A DNA stretch of 64,000 bases from UBA5704 sp036380715 (GTDB lineage: Bacteria; Acidobacteriota; Thermoanaerobaculia; Multivoradales; UBA5704). The DNA lies in NCBI GenBank assembly GCA_036380715.1, contig DASVEF010000109.1, positions 1 to 64,000 of the forward strand. Direction: 5' to 3'. A program made the translations under genes and the position numbers. This document shows, piece by piece, positions 48,667-57,217 of the stretch. Positions within the stretch are counted from its first letter, which is position 1; every line of letters starts with the position of its first letter. A model generated the notes under the pieces. It did no database searches and was not told where the DNA came from. It saw only the letters and a program-made list of their open reading frames with translations.

Positions 48667-48903
48667 ATGAGCAGATCGACCATCACCAGCAAATACCAGA
48701 CAACGGTGCCAAGGGAGGTGCGGGAAACACTCGGAGTCGGCTCTGGCGACATTCTGCGCTGGGAGGTTGTCGGTGACCATGTGAGGGTCACCGCAGCGGA
48801 CACGGCGTTCCTCCGCCGGCGGGGCTCCATCCACGTAGGTCCCGGCTCCAGCGTCGATGACGTCCGGCGTGCCCGAGAGCTGCGTGGGGTCGACCACGAA
48901 TGA
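48667..48903 (+). CDS. AbrB/MazE-type VapB antitoxin
   Basis: The 78-residue protein has a swapped-hairpin AbrB DNA-binding domain at its start (STITSKYQTTVPREVRETLGVGSGDILRWEV). A flexible toxin-neutralising C-terminus (RRRGSIHVGPGSSVDDVRRARELRGVDHE) follows. It should dimerise, bind the palindrome just upstream and neutralise the following PIN toxin. Its stop overlaps the toxin start by ATGA (48900-48903). A decayed copy of its 3' end is present at 49521-49631. Confidence 0.92.
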   Translation: MSRSTITSKYQTTVPREVRETLGVGSGDILRWEVVGDHVRVTAADTAFLRRRGSIHVGPGSSVDDVRRARELRGVDHE

Positions 48904-49313
48904 AGAAGATCCTGGTCGACACGAACGTCTTGCTCTCGTTTCTGACGGACCGTAGTGCTGAGCAGCAGGAGCAAGCGACCGCTCTTTTTCAACAGGCTGC
49001 CGCTGGGGAGCACATCCTGGTTGTGCATCAGATGGGTCTGGTCGAGATGGTCCACGTGTTGCTCAACTTCTACAGAGTGAACCCCGAAGAGACAGCTGGT
49101 GCTCTTGGAGATCTGCTGGCTATGCCTGGGCTCCAGGTCATCAACGAGATTGCCTGGCCATTGGTCCTCGAGCTTTGGCCCCGCCAGATTCCGACCTTCG
49201 TCGATGCCGCCCATGCAGCCGTGGCCCGACATGCGGATTGTGACGCGGTGGCCACTTTCGACGGGAATCTTTCCAAGCGGCTCAAGAGGCAGGGTCTGAC
49301 GGTGTACTGGTAG
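48900..49313 (+). CDS. PIN-domain toxin (VapC type)
   Basis: The 137-residue protein begins KILVDTNVLLSFLTDRS with the first catalytic Asp. A conserved Glu lies in MGLVEMVHVLLNFY, and later acidic residues lie in FVDAAHAAVARHADCDAVATFDGNLSKRL, giving the Mg-binding quartet of PIN ribonucleases. VapC toxins cleave tRNA or rRNA; the target here is unknown. Translation is coupled to the antitoxin. It appears intact, so this pair should be functional. Confidence 0.92.
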   Translation: MKKILVDTNVLLSFLTDRSAEQQEQATALFQQAAAGEHILVVHQMGLVEMVHVLLNFYRVNPEETAGALGDLLAMPGLQVINEIAWPLVLELWPRQIPTFVDAAHAAVARHADCDAVATFDGNLSKRLKRQGLTVYW

Positions 49314-49331
49314 CTTTTTCGGAGGACCGCC

Positions 49332-49631
49332 ATGAAGCTCAAGGTCGCCGCCCCGCTCACGCTCCTCTCCTTGGCGCTCTACGCATCCGGTCCCGCTCCG
49401 GCCGCCGAGCCCCCGTCCTTGGGGCCGCGCGTCGTGGTGCTCGGCACGGCGCAGGATGGCGGAGCGCCGGATGGCGGTGCCAGCCGTTTCGTGACGCTCT
49501 CCGGAGGGGAGGCAGGCGGTGGACACGGCTTTCCTTCATCGACCGGGGCTCCATCCATGTAGGTCCCGGCTCCATCCAGTGTCAATGACGTCCGGCACAC
49601 CCGAGAATTGCGTGGGGTCGACGACGAATGA
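49332..49631 (+). pseudogene. Chimeric remnant: 5' end of the metallohydrolase gene joined to 3' end of the AbrB antitoxin
   Basis: Bases 49332-49469 duplicate the first 135 or so bases of the intact metallohydrolase gene at 50605 (signal peptide plus VVVLGTAQDGGAP), including about 42 identical bases in a row up to 49469. After the direct repeat at 49477-49496, bases 49521-49631 match the last 106 bases of the antitoxin gene at 48798-48903, at roughly 80-85%, with a small insertion that shifts the frame. The readable ORF stops at 49562. It retains a ribosome site, so a short secreted peptide might still be made. Confidence 0.8.
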
Positions 49632-49686
49632 TTCGCGAGGACGTGGACTGGGGCCTCCGTGGAGCTGATTGAAGAATCGGACTCGA

Positions 49687-50130
49687 CTACGCCGGATAGT
49701 CTCCAATCCACTTGATGAAGCCTACTTTCGAGCGAACAGCCTCCCAGAGCTTGCGATCTCCTGTCCAGAGAACGGCTCCCAGCGTGCCGGCCAGTGACAC
49801 GTATGCCGCGTCATAGGCTGCAATCTGATAATCCACGGCTGTCCTGTAGCAATCCTCAGCATCTGGATCGGTAAGCCCAACACCGACCTCTGTGAGGCGG
49901 TCCAGCGCGTCGGATCCCTGATCGGATGAGATCCGGCCGCGCCGTACGGCGGTGACCAAGCCGTTGATTACCTCATAGAACCAAAGAGAGGGCGCCAGCA
50001 TATGGACATGCCCTGAAACCCCATGATCACGTAATGCGAGCGCCTCTTGTGCGTTTTCTTCATCATTGAGAGCCCACTTGAGGCTGATGCTCGCATCGAC
50101 GATCACAACAGAGCTTGCGCTTTCCGTCAC
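49687..50130 (-). CDS. PIN-domain toxin (VapC type), second pair
   Basis: The 147-residue protein has the PIN pattern VVIVDASISLKWALNDEENAQEAL with the first Asp, SLWFYEVINGLVTAVRRG with the conserved Glu, and YQIAAYDAAYVSLAGTLGAVLWTGDRKLWEAV with the two later Asp residues. It is of the subgroup that pairs with ribbon-helix-helix-like antitoxins. Start is GTG in a GTGA overlap with the antitoxin stop. It is unrelated in close sequence to the VapC at 48900, so the two pairs were acquired separately. Confidence 0.93.
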   Translation of the reverse strand: MTESASSVVIVDASISLKWALNDEENAQEALALRDHGVSGHVHMLAPSLWFYEVINGLVTAVRRGRISSDQGSDALDRLTEVGVGLTDPDAEDCYRTAVDYQIAAYDAAYVSLAGTLGAVLWTGDRKLWEAVRSKVGFIKWIGDYPA

Positions 50131-50396
50131 CTCCGCCGCCCTTCCTCGATCAAGTCTCGAACAGAAATCCCGATGGGACCTATCTGCTCTCGCAGCTGAT
50201 CCAGTGCGCGGGCCGCTTCCTGACGATGTTTTACGTCAGTTTGGGGCAACAGGCCTTCCTTGGCGAGACGGTTGCGGACAGCCTCCAGGCAGTAGACGTT
50301 CGGGCTCACTCCCTTCCTCGCAGCGGCGACTTCGATGGCCTGGTGCAATTCGGGTTCATCGAAGTCGAGGCTGAGGCTGTGGTGACGGTTCGCCAT
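50127..50396 (-). CDS. Ribbon-helix-helix-type antitoxin of the second VapC pair
   Basis: The ATG at 50396 has AAGGAG five bases upstream, giving 89 residues; the frame is open further but without a site. The N-terminus (HHSLSLDFDEPELHQAIEVAAARKGVSPNVYCLEAVRNRLAKEG) fits a ribbon-helix-helix fold in the Arc/ParD style, followed by a charged C-terminal helix (EEGRRR) that should contact the toxin. A promoter with TATACT and an inverted repeat lie just upstream. It is divergent from the metallohydrolase. Confidence 0.82.
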   Translation of the reverse strand: MANRHHSLSLDFDEPELHQAIEVAAARKGVSPNVYCLEAVRNRLAKEGLLPQTDVKHRQEAARALDQLREQIGPIGISVRDLIEEGRRR

Positions 50397-50445
50397 ACTT
50401 TCTCCTTCTCGGCGAGCAGCGGCATTCTTGGCACTCATCGTAGAA

Positions 50446-50490
50446 AGTATAGCACCCTGTCCGTTCCTGTGGAGCGCGATTTGTCGCTCC
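50446..50490 (-). promoter_or_regulatory. Promoter and inverted repeat of the second toxin-antitoxin pair
   Basis: On the minus strand TATACT (50446-50451) is preceded at 16 bases by TCCACA (50468-50473), a fair -10/-35 pair. GGAGCG (50471-50476) and CGCTCC (50485-50490) form a six-base inverted repeat over and behind the -35 box, a candidate autoregulatory operator. Confidence 0.4.
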
Positions 50491-50604
50491 GGGTCATGCC
50501 TGCGGCCGGATGATCCCTGCGCGCCTTCCACGGTTTTCCTTGGCGGTTGTGTCCTCCCCCTTCTGCCTTTCTGTATAGTCTCCTCCTCTCATCTGGAGGA
50601 TCGC

Positions 50605-51573
50605 ATGAGATTCGCCGCCGCCCCCCTCACGCTCCTCTCCCTGGCGCTCTGCGCGTCCGGCCCTGTTCCGGCTACCGAGCCCCCCTCGACAGGACCCCGC
50701 GTCGTGGTGCTCGGCACGGCGCAGGATGGCGGAGCGCCGCAGACCGGGTGCGAGCACTCGTTCTGCGCCAGGGCACGGAAGGACCCGAAGCTTGCGCGGC
50801 GGGTGGCGAGCCTGGCCATCCACTTCCCGGAGAGCAACCGCACATTCCTGGTCGATGCCACGCCGGACCTTCCCGCGCAGATCGAGGAGGTCCACACGTT
50901 CCGGAAACATCCCGAAGGCAAGGTGGACCGGGCGCCGTTCGACGGCGTGCTGCTGACCCACGCCCACATCGGCCACTACCTCGGCCTCGCCCATTTCGGC
51001 TTCGAGAGCCTGAACACCAAGGACCTGCCGGTCTACTGCTCGCCCCGGATGGCCGAGTTCCTGCGCGCCAACGGTCCGTGGAGCCAGCTCGTCCGGTTGG
51101 GCAACATCGTCCTGCGCGAGGTCAAGCCGGGCGAGCCCTTTTCCCTGGGCGAGGGGGTGACGGTGACCGCCTTCCCTGTGCCGCACCGCGACGAGTACAG
51201 CGATACCCTGGCCTTTATCATTCGCGGTCCGAAGAAGGCCCTGCTGTACGTCCCGGACACCGACACTTGGAAGACTTGGACGCGTCCGCTCCCGAAGCTC
51301 CTGGAAGAGGAGAAGATCGACTACGCTCTCCTCGATGCCACGTTCTATTCGCCGGACGAGCTGCCGGACCGGGATGTCACGAAGATCAAGCATCCGCTCG
51401 TCACCGACTCGATGGATCTCCTGTCACCGCTCGTTAAATCCGGCAAGCTCACGGTCTATTTCACTCACATGAACCACTCGAACCCGGTGCTCGACAAAGA
51501 CGGATCGGCCCGAAAAGCGATTGAGAGCCGGGGATTCCGGGTCTTGGATGAGGGAGAGGAGCTCGGGCTATAG
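50605..51573 (+). CDS. Secreted PqqB-like metallo-beta-lactamase-fold hydrolase
   Basis: The 322-residue product has a signal peptide (APLTLLSLALCASGPVPA) and an MBL fold similar to PqqB: VVVLGTAQDGGAPQTGCEHSFCARA at the start, and the metal motif H-A-H-I-G-H (His119, His121, His124). Further candidates are the PVPHRDEYSDTLAF region, LLDATFYSPDELPDRD and TVYFTHMNHSNP. True PqqB is cytoplasmic and acts in PQQ biosynthesis; an exported relative outside a pqq operon more likely hydrolyses an unknown substrate. GGAGG precedes ATG. A truncated copy of its 5' end lies at 49332. Confidence 0.88.
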   Translation: MRFAAAPLTLLSLALCASGPVPATEPPSTGPRVVVLGTAQDGGAPQTGCEHSFCARARKDPKLARRVASLAIHFPESNRTFLVDATPDLPAQIEEVHTFRKHPEGKVDRAPFDGVLLTHAHIGHYLGLAHFGFESLNTKDLPVYCSPRMAEFLRANGPWSQLVRLGNIVLREVKPGEPFSLGEGVTVTAFPVPHRDEYSDTLAFIIRGPKKALLYVPDTDTWKTWTRPLPKLLEEEKIDYALLDATFYSPDELPDRDVTKIKHPLVTDSMDLLSPLVKSGKLTVYFTHMNHSNPVLDKDGSARKAIESRGFRVLDEGEELGL

Positions 51574-51878
51574 GTGATCCGTTCCGGCGCATGTGGCGCC
51601 GAGTGCTCGGTAGAGGCTTGCAAGCTCTCGTGGTCGCAAGGCACTTTCGTGTAATCAAAATATGCAGTGATCGTCCCCCAGAGAGACTCAAAGCCGTCAC
51701 AGTCTTGCTTGTAGCGTTGGCCGACCATCTGGGTTTTGGTCGCATCCGAGTAGTAGGTCCAGGTGTGATGAAAACCAGCATGAATTTCAGTGGCAGTGTT
51801 CGTAACCGGAGCCAAGGTGGTGGCAGCAGCGAGAACAGGGATGAGCAACGACAGAATCACAAGCCGCGCGATCTTCAT
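51465..51878 (-). CDS. Small secreted protein, DUF6289-like
   Basis: The start has a good ribosome site (AAAGGAGAT) on the minus strand. The first 70 residues are a signal peptide (VILSLLIPVLAAATTL) and a short mature domain with WTYYSDATKTQMVGQRYKQDCDGFESLWGTITAYFDYTKVPC. This matches small secreted peptides annotated DUF6289 with a G-x-x-x-x-x-C ... W-G ... C pattern. The frame continues about 110 bases into the 3' end of the convergent metallohydrolase gene, and the C-terminal 60 residues look like unselected read-through. Confidence 0.65.
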   Translation of the reverse strand: MKIARLVILSLLIPVLAAATTLAPVTNTATEIHAGFHHTWTYYSDATKTQMVGQRYKQDCDGFESLWGTITAYFDYTKVPCDHESLQASTEHSAPHAPERITYSPSSSPSSKTRNPRLSIAFRADPSLSSTGFEWFM

Positions 51879-52050
51879 CGGATCTCCTTTGCGATTGTGG
51901 CGGACCTAACGTTCCTTCCTTCGTTAGATTATTTGCAATAGCTGTGCCGGCAGGGAGTGCTCGACCCCGCGAGCGAGGCGACGAAGACGATCCTCAGAAG
52001 GGTTCGGGGTGCTGGGCGAGGCGGACGAGATCGCGTTGTAGGGCCGCTCC

Positions 52051-53484
52051 TCACTCCTGCAGATCGAGCTCCGCGAACGACGGTTTGCCGAGCGGCGAGG
52101 GGGAGAGGTTTTTCACTCTCCAGGAGTGGGCGAAGATGGTCGCTCCATAGAGGAGGGGGAGGAGCGGCGCTTCTTCGCCGATGCGCCGGAGGAGGTTGGT
52201 GCGTAGGTCGTCGCGCGGCTCCTGGCGCAGGCGGACCAGGGTCTCGTCCGTTTCCGGGTCTTTCCAGCGGCTCAGGTTGGCGCCGACCACGGTCTTGCGG
52301 TGGGGAGCCGGGATCGATTCCGAGCCGAGCGTCGCTTCCAGGAAGTCGACGGGATCGAGCGTGTCCGTGATCCAGCCGGCGAGGGCGAGGTCGTAGTCTC
52401 CTCGCTGGGTTTTCGCATGGTATTCCTGGCTGTTGGCCGTGGGCACGAGATCCACGCCGATCCCCAGCTTTGCGATCTGGGCGGCGATGTGCTCGCCCAC
52501 CCGGCGCGGGTTGGGCAGGTAGGGGCGCGGCCCATAGATGAGGAGGAGGCGCAGGCGATCCGGTTTCACCACGCCCGCCGTGGAGAGGAGGGTCCGCGCC
52601 CGCGACGGATCGAAGGTCAGGCCGTCGCTCGCCCGGCCGAGCATCGGCGGCAGCAGGTTGGTCGCGGCGAAGGCCAAGGCGCTGGAGTAGAACATCTTGG
52701 CGATCTCCAGCCGGTCGATCGAGTGCGCGATCGCCCGCCGGACCCGCGGATCGTCGAGCCCGGGGCGCTCGGTGTTCATGTAGAGGATGGCGGTCGAGCT
52801 GCCCGGCTCGGTCCAGCGCCGGACGTTCTTGAGGCGCGTGATGTCCTCGCGGGAGAGGATGTTCGTGAAATCCACCTCGCCGGCCTCGATGGCGGCGAGC
52901 AGCGCCTCGGGCCGCCCCTGGGCGTCGGGCGGATAGGCCTGGATCACGACCTCGTCGACGGCCGGCGGCTTGCGGTAGTGCGGATTGCGCACCAGGCGCA
53001 GCCGCTCCGGAGCCGATCCCGGGGCGACCATGTACGGGCCGGTGCCGAGAAGGGAGCCGCCGGCTTCCAGGGTCACGCCACAGAAGCGGCGGGCGAGCAC
53101 CAGGTCGAACCGTGCGTTCGGCCGCTTCAGGTGGAAGAAGACGCGGTCGTCCCGCGCCTCGACGTCCGCCTGCTCGCGGAAGGTGGTGGCCTTGGCCAAC
53201 GACTCGGCCACGTGCTGCGCGGTCAGGGGCGTGCCGTTCGAGAAGCGGACGTCCTGGCGGACGGCGGCGGAGTAGACGGGGTTTCCGCCCGCGGGCGGCT
53301 CCTGCCGCAGGCGCTCCTGGACGACAAGGGGCTCCGGGGATCTCCCGACCTCGGAAGGCTGCGCGAAGGGGGTTTCGAAGACCTGCAGGACCGCCAGGGC
53401 GCTGACGAAGTCCTGCGCCTCACGGGGGTTGAGGGTCGTTACCGGCTCCAGCACTCCCACCCGCAGCGTCTTGGTCGCGGTCAT
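52051..53484 (-). CDS. Peptide ABC-type substrate-binding protein (family 5) without signal peptide
   Basis: The 477-residue protein matches the SBP_bac_5 fold: TLRVGVLEPVTTLNPREAQDFVSALAVLQVFETPF, DVRFSNGTPLTAQHVAESLAKA, GTGPYMVAPG, FTNILSREDITRLKN, DDPRVRRAIAHSIDRLEIA and YDLALAGWITDTLDPVDFLEATL. GAGGAG precedes ATG, supporting this start. Family members normally have a signal peptide and lipobox; this one starts directly with the mature domain, so it should be cytoplasmic or export differently. No permease or ATPase genes are near. Confidence 0.88.
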   Translation of the reverse strand: MTATKTLRVGVLEPVTTLNPREAQDFVSALAVLQVFETPFAQPSEVGRSPEPLVVQERLRQEPPAGGNPVYSAAVRQDVRFSNGTPLTAQHVAESLAKATTFREQADVEARDDRVFFHLKRPNARFDLVLARRFCGVTLEAGGSLLGTGPYMVAPGSAPERLRLVRNPHYRKPPAVDEVVIQAYPPDAQGRPEALLAAIEAGEVDFTNILSREDITRLKNVRRWTEPGSSTAILYMNTERPGLDDPRVRRAIAHSIDRLEIAKMFYSSALAFAATNLLPPMLGRASDGLTFDPSRARTLLSTAGVVKPDRLRLLLIYGPRPYLPNPRRVGEHIAAQIAKLGIGVDLVPTANSQEYHAKTQRGDYDLALAGWITDTLDPVDFLEATLGSESIPAPHRKTVVGANLSRWKDPETDETLVRLRQEPRDDLRTNLLRRIGEEAPLLPLLYGATIFAHSWRVKNLSPSPLGKPSFAELDLQE

Positions 53485-53653
53485 GCGGTCTCCTCGAAAA
53501 GAGACCTCTTCCTACCACATCTCCGAGGAGGAGAGCCAATCCGGCCGGCACCGGGAAGCATCGAGCGGCTGGGGCTGTTGCGAAACCCGGGTCTCCGTTG
53601 CTGCGTAGAGATTGCCGGGAGGGCCGCGGCCCCCTTTTTTCTGGAGGACTTCC

Positions 53654-55413
53654 ATGAAGCATCTATTTGCGATTGCGATCGGCGTGATCTGCGTTCTCGG
53701 TCTCGCGGGCGGAGCGGTGGCGGAGGAGAAGGCCGCCGCGCCGGCGAAGAAGATCGAGATGAAATCCTGCACCCTTCCCGGGCTGCCGCCCGAGAGTTTG
53801 TGCGGCACCTATGAGGTCTGGGAGAACCGCGCGGCCAGGACGGGGCGCAAGATCCCGCTCCGCGTCGTGGTGATCCCGGCTCTCGGGACGGACAAGCTGT
53901 CCGATCCCTTCGTGTTCTTCACGGGCGGCCCGGGCGATTCCTCGGTCGAAGCCGGAGGATGGATCAGCCAGGAGCTCAAGGACCTGCGGCAGCGGCGGGA
54001 CATCTTCCTGGTCGACTATCGCGGCACCGGCGGCTCGAACCCCCTCAACTGCCCCGAGCTCCAGGGCTCCCAGGGCGTCCAGGGATTTCTCGACGACTTC
54101 CTGCCCGTCGACAAGATCAGGCGTTGCGCTGAAGATCTGGGTAAGAAATTCGATCTCACCCAGTACACCTCCGACGCGGCGATCGACGACATCGACGAGG
54201 TCCGCGCGGCTCTCGGATACGACAGGATCAACCTCCTGGGAGGCTCCTACGGCTCCCGGGCGGCGCTCATCTATCTGCGCCGGCACCCGAGCGGGTGCGC
54301 ACGGCGATCCTCTCGGGCGCCGTCCCCACGGACGAGCTCGGCCCGTTCAGCATGGCGCGGAGCGCCCAGGACGCCCTCGATGGCCTGATCGCCGAGTGCG
54401 AGGCGGACGTGGCCTGCAAGGGCGCCTTCCCGAAGCTGCGCGACGAGGTCGCGGCCGTGTTCCAGCGCGTCGAGCGTGAGCCTGTGGTGGTGCGGCTCAC
54501 CGACGCCGAAACGGGCAAGCCGGTCGAGATCCGCCTGTCGAAGATGGGCGTGGCCCAGACTCTCCGCTACATGCTCTACGGGACCGCCTCGGCGATGCTC
54601 CTGCCTCTCAACCTGCACCTCGCGGCGCAGGGGGACTGGAAGCTCATGGCCGAGACCGCCCGCTTGAACGCCAGCAACATGGGCTCGACGGCCGACGGCT
54701 ATTACCTCGCGATCACCTGCTCGGAGGATCTCCCCTTCATCCGCGAGTCGGAGGTCCCGGCGGCGGTCGCGGGGACGTTCCTGGGCGACTTCCGCATTCG
54801 CAAGCAGCAGGCTGCCTGCGCGGCCTGGCCTGCGGCGAAGCTCGGCCGCGAGTTCCTCGACCCGATCGTCTCCGACGTGCCGGTGCTCCTGATCTCGGGC
54901 GAGCGCGATCCGGTCACTCCGCCCAGCAACGGCGAGCACGTCGCGCGCACGCTGAAGAACAGCCGTCACATCGTGGTGGCGGACGGCGGCCACAGCTTCA
55001 ACGGGATCCAGGGCACCGAATGCATCACGAACCTGATGGTCTCCTTCGTTCAGAGCGGCAAGCTCGAGGGGCTCGACACTTCCTGCATGGCGCGGATGAA
55101 GAGGCCGGAGTTCGTGCTCAAGGTGGACCCCGAGGTCAAGCTCACGGCCGATCAGCTCGCCCGCTTCCAGGGGAGCTACAAGGACGCCGAGAGCGGGCTC
55201 GGGATGAAGATCGACAGGATCGGCGAGTACCTGCGCGTCACGATCGGCGTGGATCCTCCCTTGGTGCTGATCCCGACCGGACCCGCGCGCTTTCGCGTCG
55301 AGGGTCTGCCGCCCGGCTACGCCGTGACCTTCCAGGTGTCGGACGGCCCGGCCACCGGGGCCGCCCTGGAGGCCCCGGGGCAGCCGACGCTCACGATGAA
55401 ACGGGAGTCGTAG
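53654..55413 (+). pseudogene. TAP-type exported alpha/beta hydrolase with a single-base frameshift
   Basis: The first frame (53654-54388) has a signal peptide (AIAIGVICVLGLAGGAVAE), FVFFTGGPGDSSVEAGGW, DYRGTGGSNPLNCPE and nucleophile Ser198 in GGSYGSR. The frame is lost after YLRRHP. The second frame (from 54295) continues VRTAILSGAVPTDELGPF. It contains VPVLLISGERDPVTPPSNGEHV with the catalytic Asp, GGHSF with the His, and a C-terminal beta domain. Restoring one G near 54289 (CCG GAG CGG GTG) rejoins them into a typical TAP-like protein of about 586 residues. It is either a recent pseudogene or a sequencing error. Confidence 0.88.
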
Positions 55414-55466
55414 ACGTACAATCTCCCGGATGATTCCGAAAGCGAAGGGCCTCCCGATCTAGCCCC

Positions 55467-55472
55467 TATAAT
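55467..55472 (+). promoter_or_regulatory. Perfect -10 box upstream of the beta-lactamase-fold gene
   Basis: TATAAT lies 31 bases before the ATG at 55504, immediately followed by the AAGGAGG ribosome site region. No good -35 is seen at the expected distance, so activation or an alternative element may be needed. Confidence 0.4.
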
Positions 55473-55503
55473 GGCGGGCCATTCTGAGTGAAGGAGGCTC
55501 GAC

Positions 55504-57192
55504 ATGGAGGGGATCAGCCGGCGAGGTTTTCTGGGATGGACCGCTCTGGGCCTGGGAGCCGTCCGGGTTTTCGGCGCTCCGGCGCTGCGGGCATCGGAAG
55601 CGGCCGAGGGGCGGCCTTCGCCAGCCCTGGCCGCCATCGACGCGTTCGCCGAGCGCCACCGGCGGGAGCAGGGGCTCCCGGGGCTGACGCTCGGGCTCGC
55701 CGACCGCGAGGGCGTGCTCGCCGCCCGGACCTACGGCCACGCCGACATCAAGACCGGGGCGCCGCTGCTGTCCCAGCACCTCTTCGAGATCGGCTCGATC
55801 ACCAAGTCGTTCATCGGCATCGCTCTGCTGCAGCTCCGCGAGGAGGGCAAGCTCGACCTCAACCGCCCGGTGCGTGAATACCTCCCCTGGCTGCGCATCG
55901 AAAGCGCCCACGCTCCGATCGCGACCCATCACCTGCTGACCCACACGTCGGGGCTGCCCAATCCGCTGAGCCTCCCCGCGGTCCCGCTGTGGACCGCGCA
56001 CCCGCCCGGCGCGCATTTCCACTACTGCAACGCCGGCTATCAGATCCTGGGCCTGCTGCTCGAGACGCTCGACCGCCGGCCTTTGCGCGAGATCCTGCGC
56101 GCCCGGATCCTGCAGCCGCTCGGCATGGGCTCGACCGAGCCGGTGATCTCTCACCAGGTCCGGCCGCGCCTGCCGGTCAGCTACTGGCCTCTCTACGACG
56201 ACCGGCCGTTCCAGCACCACGGCCCTCTCGTCGAGGCTCCGCACCTCGCCATGGACAACGCCGCGGGATGCGTTGTTTCCACCGCGGCGGACATGGCGCT
56301 CTATATGCGGATGCTGCTCAACCGCGGCCGCGCGCCGCAGGGTCGCCTGCTCTCCGAGGAGAGCTTCGCCCTCTTCACGCGCCCGGCGATCCCATCGCCC
56401 GGCTTCGGCGAGGGGGCCGGCTACGGCTACGGCATCGCCGTGCAGCCGGTCGAAGGCCGCACGGTGCTGCGGCACACGGGCGGAATGGTCTCCTTCAGCT
56501 CGGCGATGCACGTCGACCTCGACGCCGGCTTCGCAGCCTTCGCCTCGGCCAACGCGTCGCTGGCGGGCTACCGGCCCAACGCGGTCGCCGCATACGCCTT
56601 GGCGGTGCTGCGGGCGGCGGCGGAAGGGCGCGCGCTCCCTCCGGCGCCGGAGCTCGAAGATCCGTACCGGGTGGCGAAGGCGGCCGACTATGCCGGGACG
56701 TACACCTCTCCCGATGGCCGCAAGCTCGCGCTGGTCGCCGAGGGCGAGCTCCTGAAGCTGGTCCACGGTGGCGAGCGGGTGGTCCTCGAAAGGATCGGTG
56801 GGGACAGCTTCTTCGTCTCCCATCCGGACTTCGAGCTGTTCCCGCTGAGCTTCGGACGCGAGAACGACGCCGTGGTCGAGGCGAGCCACGGCGGCGACTG
56901 GTACGCGGGGGAGCGCTACGCCGGTCCGCGCGTTTTCGAGACTCCGCCCGAGTGGCGGGCCTACGCCGGCCACTACCGCAACGAGAACCCGTGGGAGGGG
57001 AGCTTCCGCGCGGTCCTGCGCAAGGGCCGCCTGTGGCTCGGCGGAGCCCTCTTGGCGCCGCTCGGCCCCGGCCTGTTCCGTCTCGGCGAAGAGGAGCACG
57101 CCCCTGACCGCGTCCGCTTCGACGACGTGGTCAACGGCCGGGCGCTCCGCGCGGTCGTCTCCGGCACCGAATACCGGCGGATCGAAACCTGA
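55504..57192 (+). CDS. Tat-exported serine hydrolase of the beta-lactamase/penicillin-binding fold
   Basis: The 562-residue protein begins with a twin-arginine motif (SRRGFLG) and hydrophobic segment, so it should be exported folded by Tat. The class C beta-lactamase/DD-peptidase-like domain has S98-x-x-K101 in GSITKSFIG and Y174-C-N176 in HYCNAGY. The third motif is likely HTGGMVSFSS near residue 325. A C-terminal lipocalin-like extension (YAGTYTSPDGRKLALVAEGELLKL and YAGHYRNENPWEGSF) spans about 395-560. Substrate could be an ester, peptide or cell-wall fragment; penicillin resistance should not be inferred. AAGGAGG lies six bases before ATG. Confidence 0.9.
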   Translation: MEGISRRGFLGWTALGLGAVRVFGAPALRASEAAEGRPSPALAAIDAFAERHRREQGLPGLTLGLADREGVLAARTYGHADIKTGAPLLSQHLFEIGSITKSFIGIALLQLREEGKLDLNRPVREYLPWLRIESAHAPIATHHLLTHTSGLPNPLSLPAVPLWTAHPPGAHFHYCNAGYQILGLLLETLDRRPLREILRARILQPLGMGSTEPVISHQVRPRLPVSYWPLYDDRPFQHHGPLVEAPHLAMDNAAGCVVSTAADMALYMRMLLNRGRAPQGRLLSEESFALFTRPAIPSPGFGEGAGYGYGIAVQPVEGRTVLRHTGGMVSFSSAMHVDLDAGFAAFASANASLAGYRPNAVAAYALAVLRAAAEGRALPPAPELEDPYRVAKAADYAGTYTSPDGRKLALVAEGELLKLVHGGERVVLERIGGDSFFVSHPDFELFPLSFGRENDAVVEASHGGDWYAGERYAGPRVFETPPEWRAYAGHYRNENPWEGSFRAVLRKGRLWLGGALLAPLGPGLFRLGEEEHAPDRVRFDDVVNGRALRAVVSGTEYRRIET

Positions 57193-57217
57193 GCCGCGCG
57201 GCTGGCGTGGGGCACTG

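Noticed and set aside
55504..57192. Beta-lactam resistance gene
   Set aside because: The S-x-x-K/Y-x-N fold is shared by many esterases and peptidases, and the added C-terminal domain is atypical of beta-lactamases.
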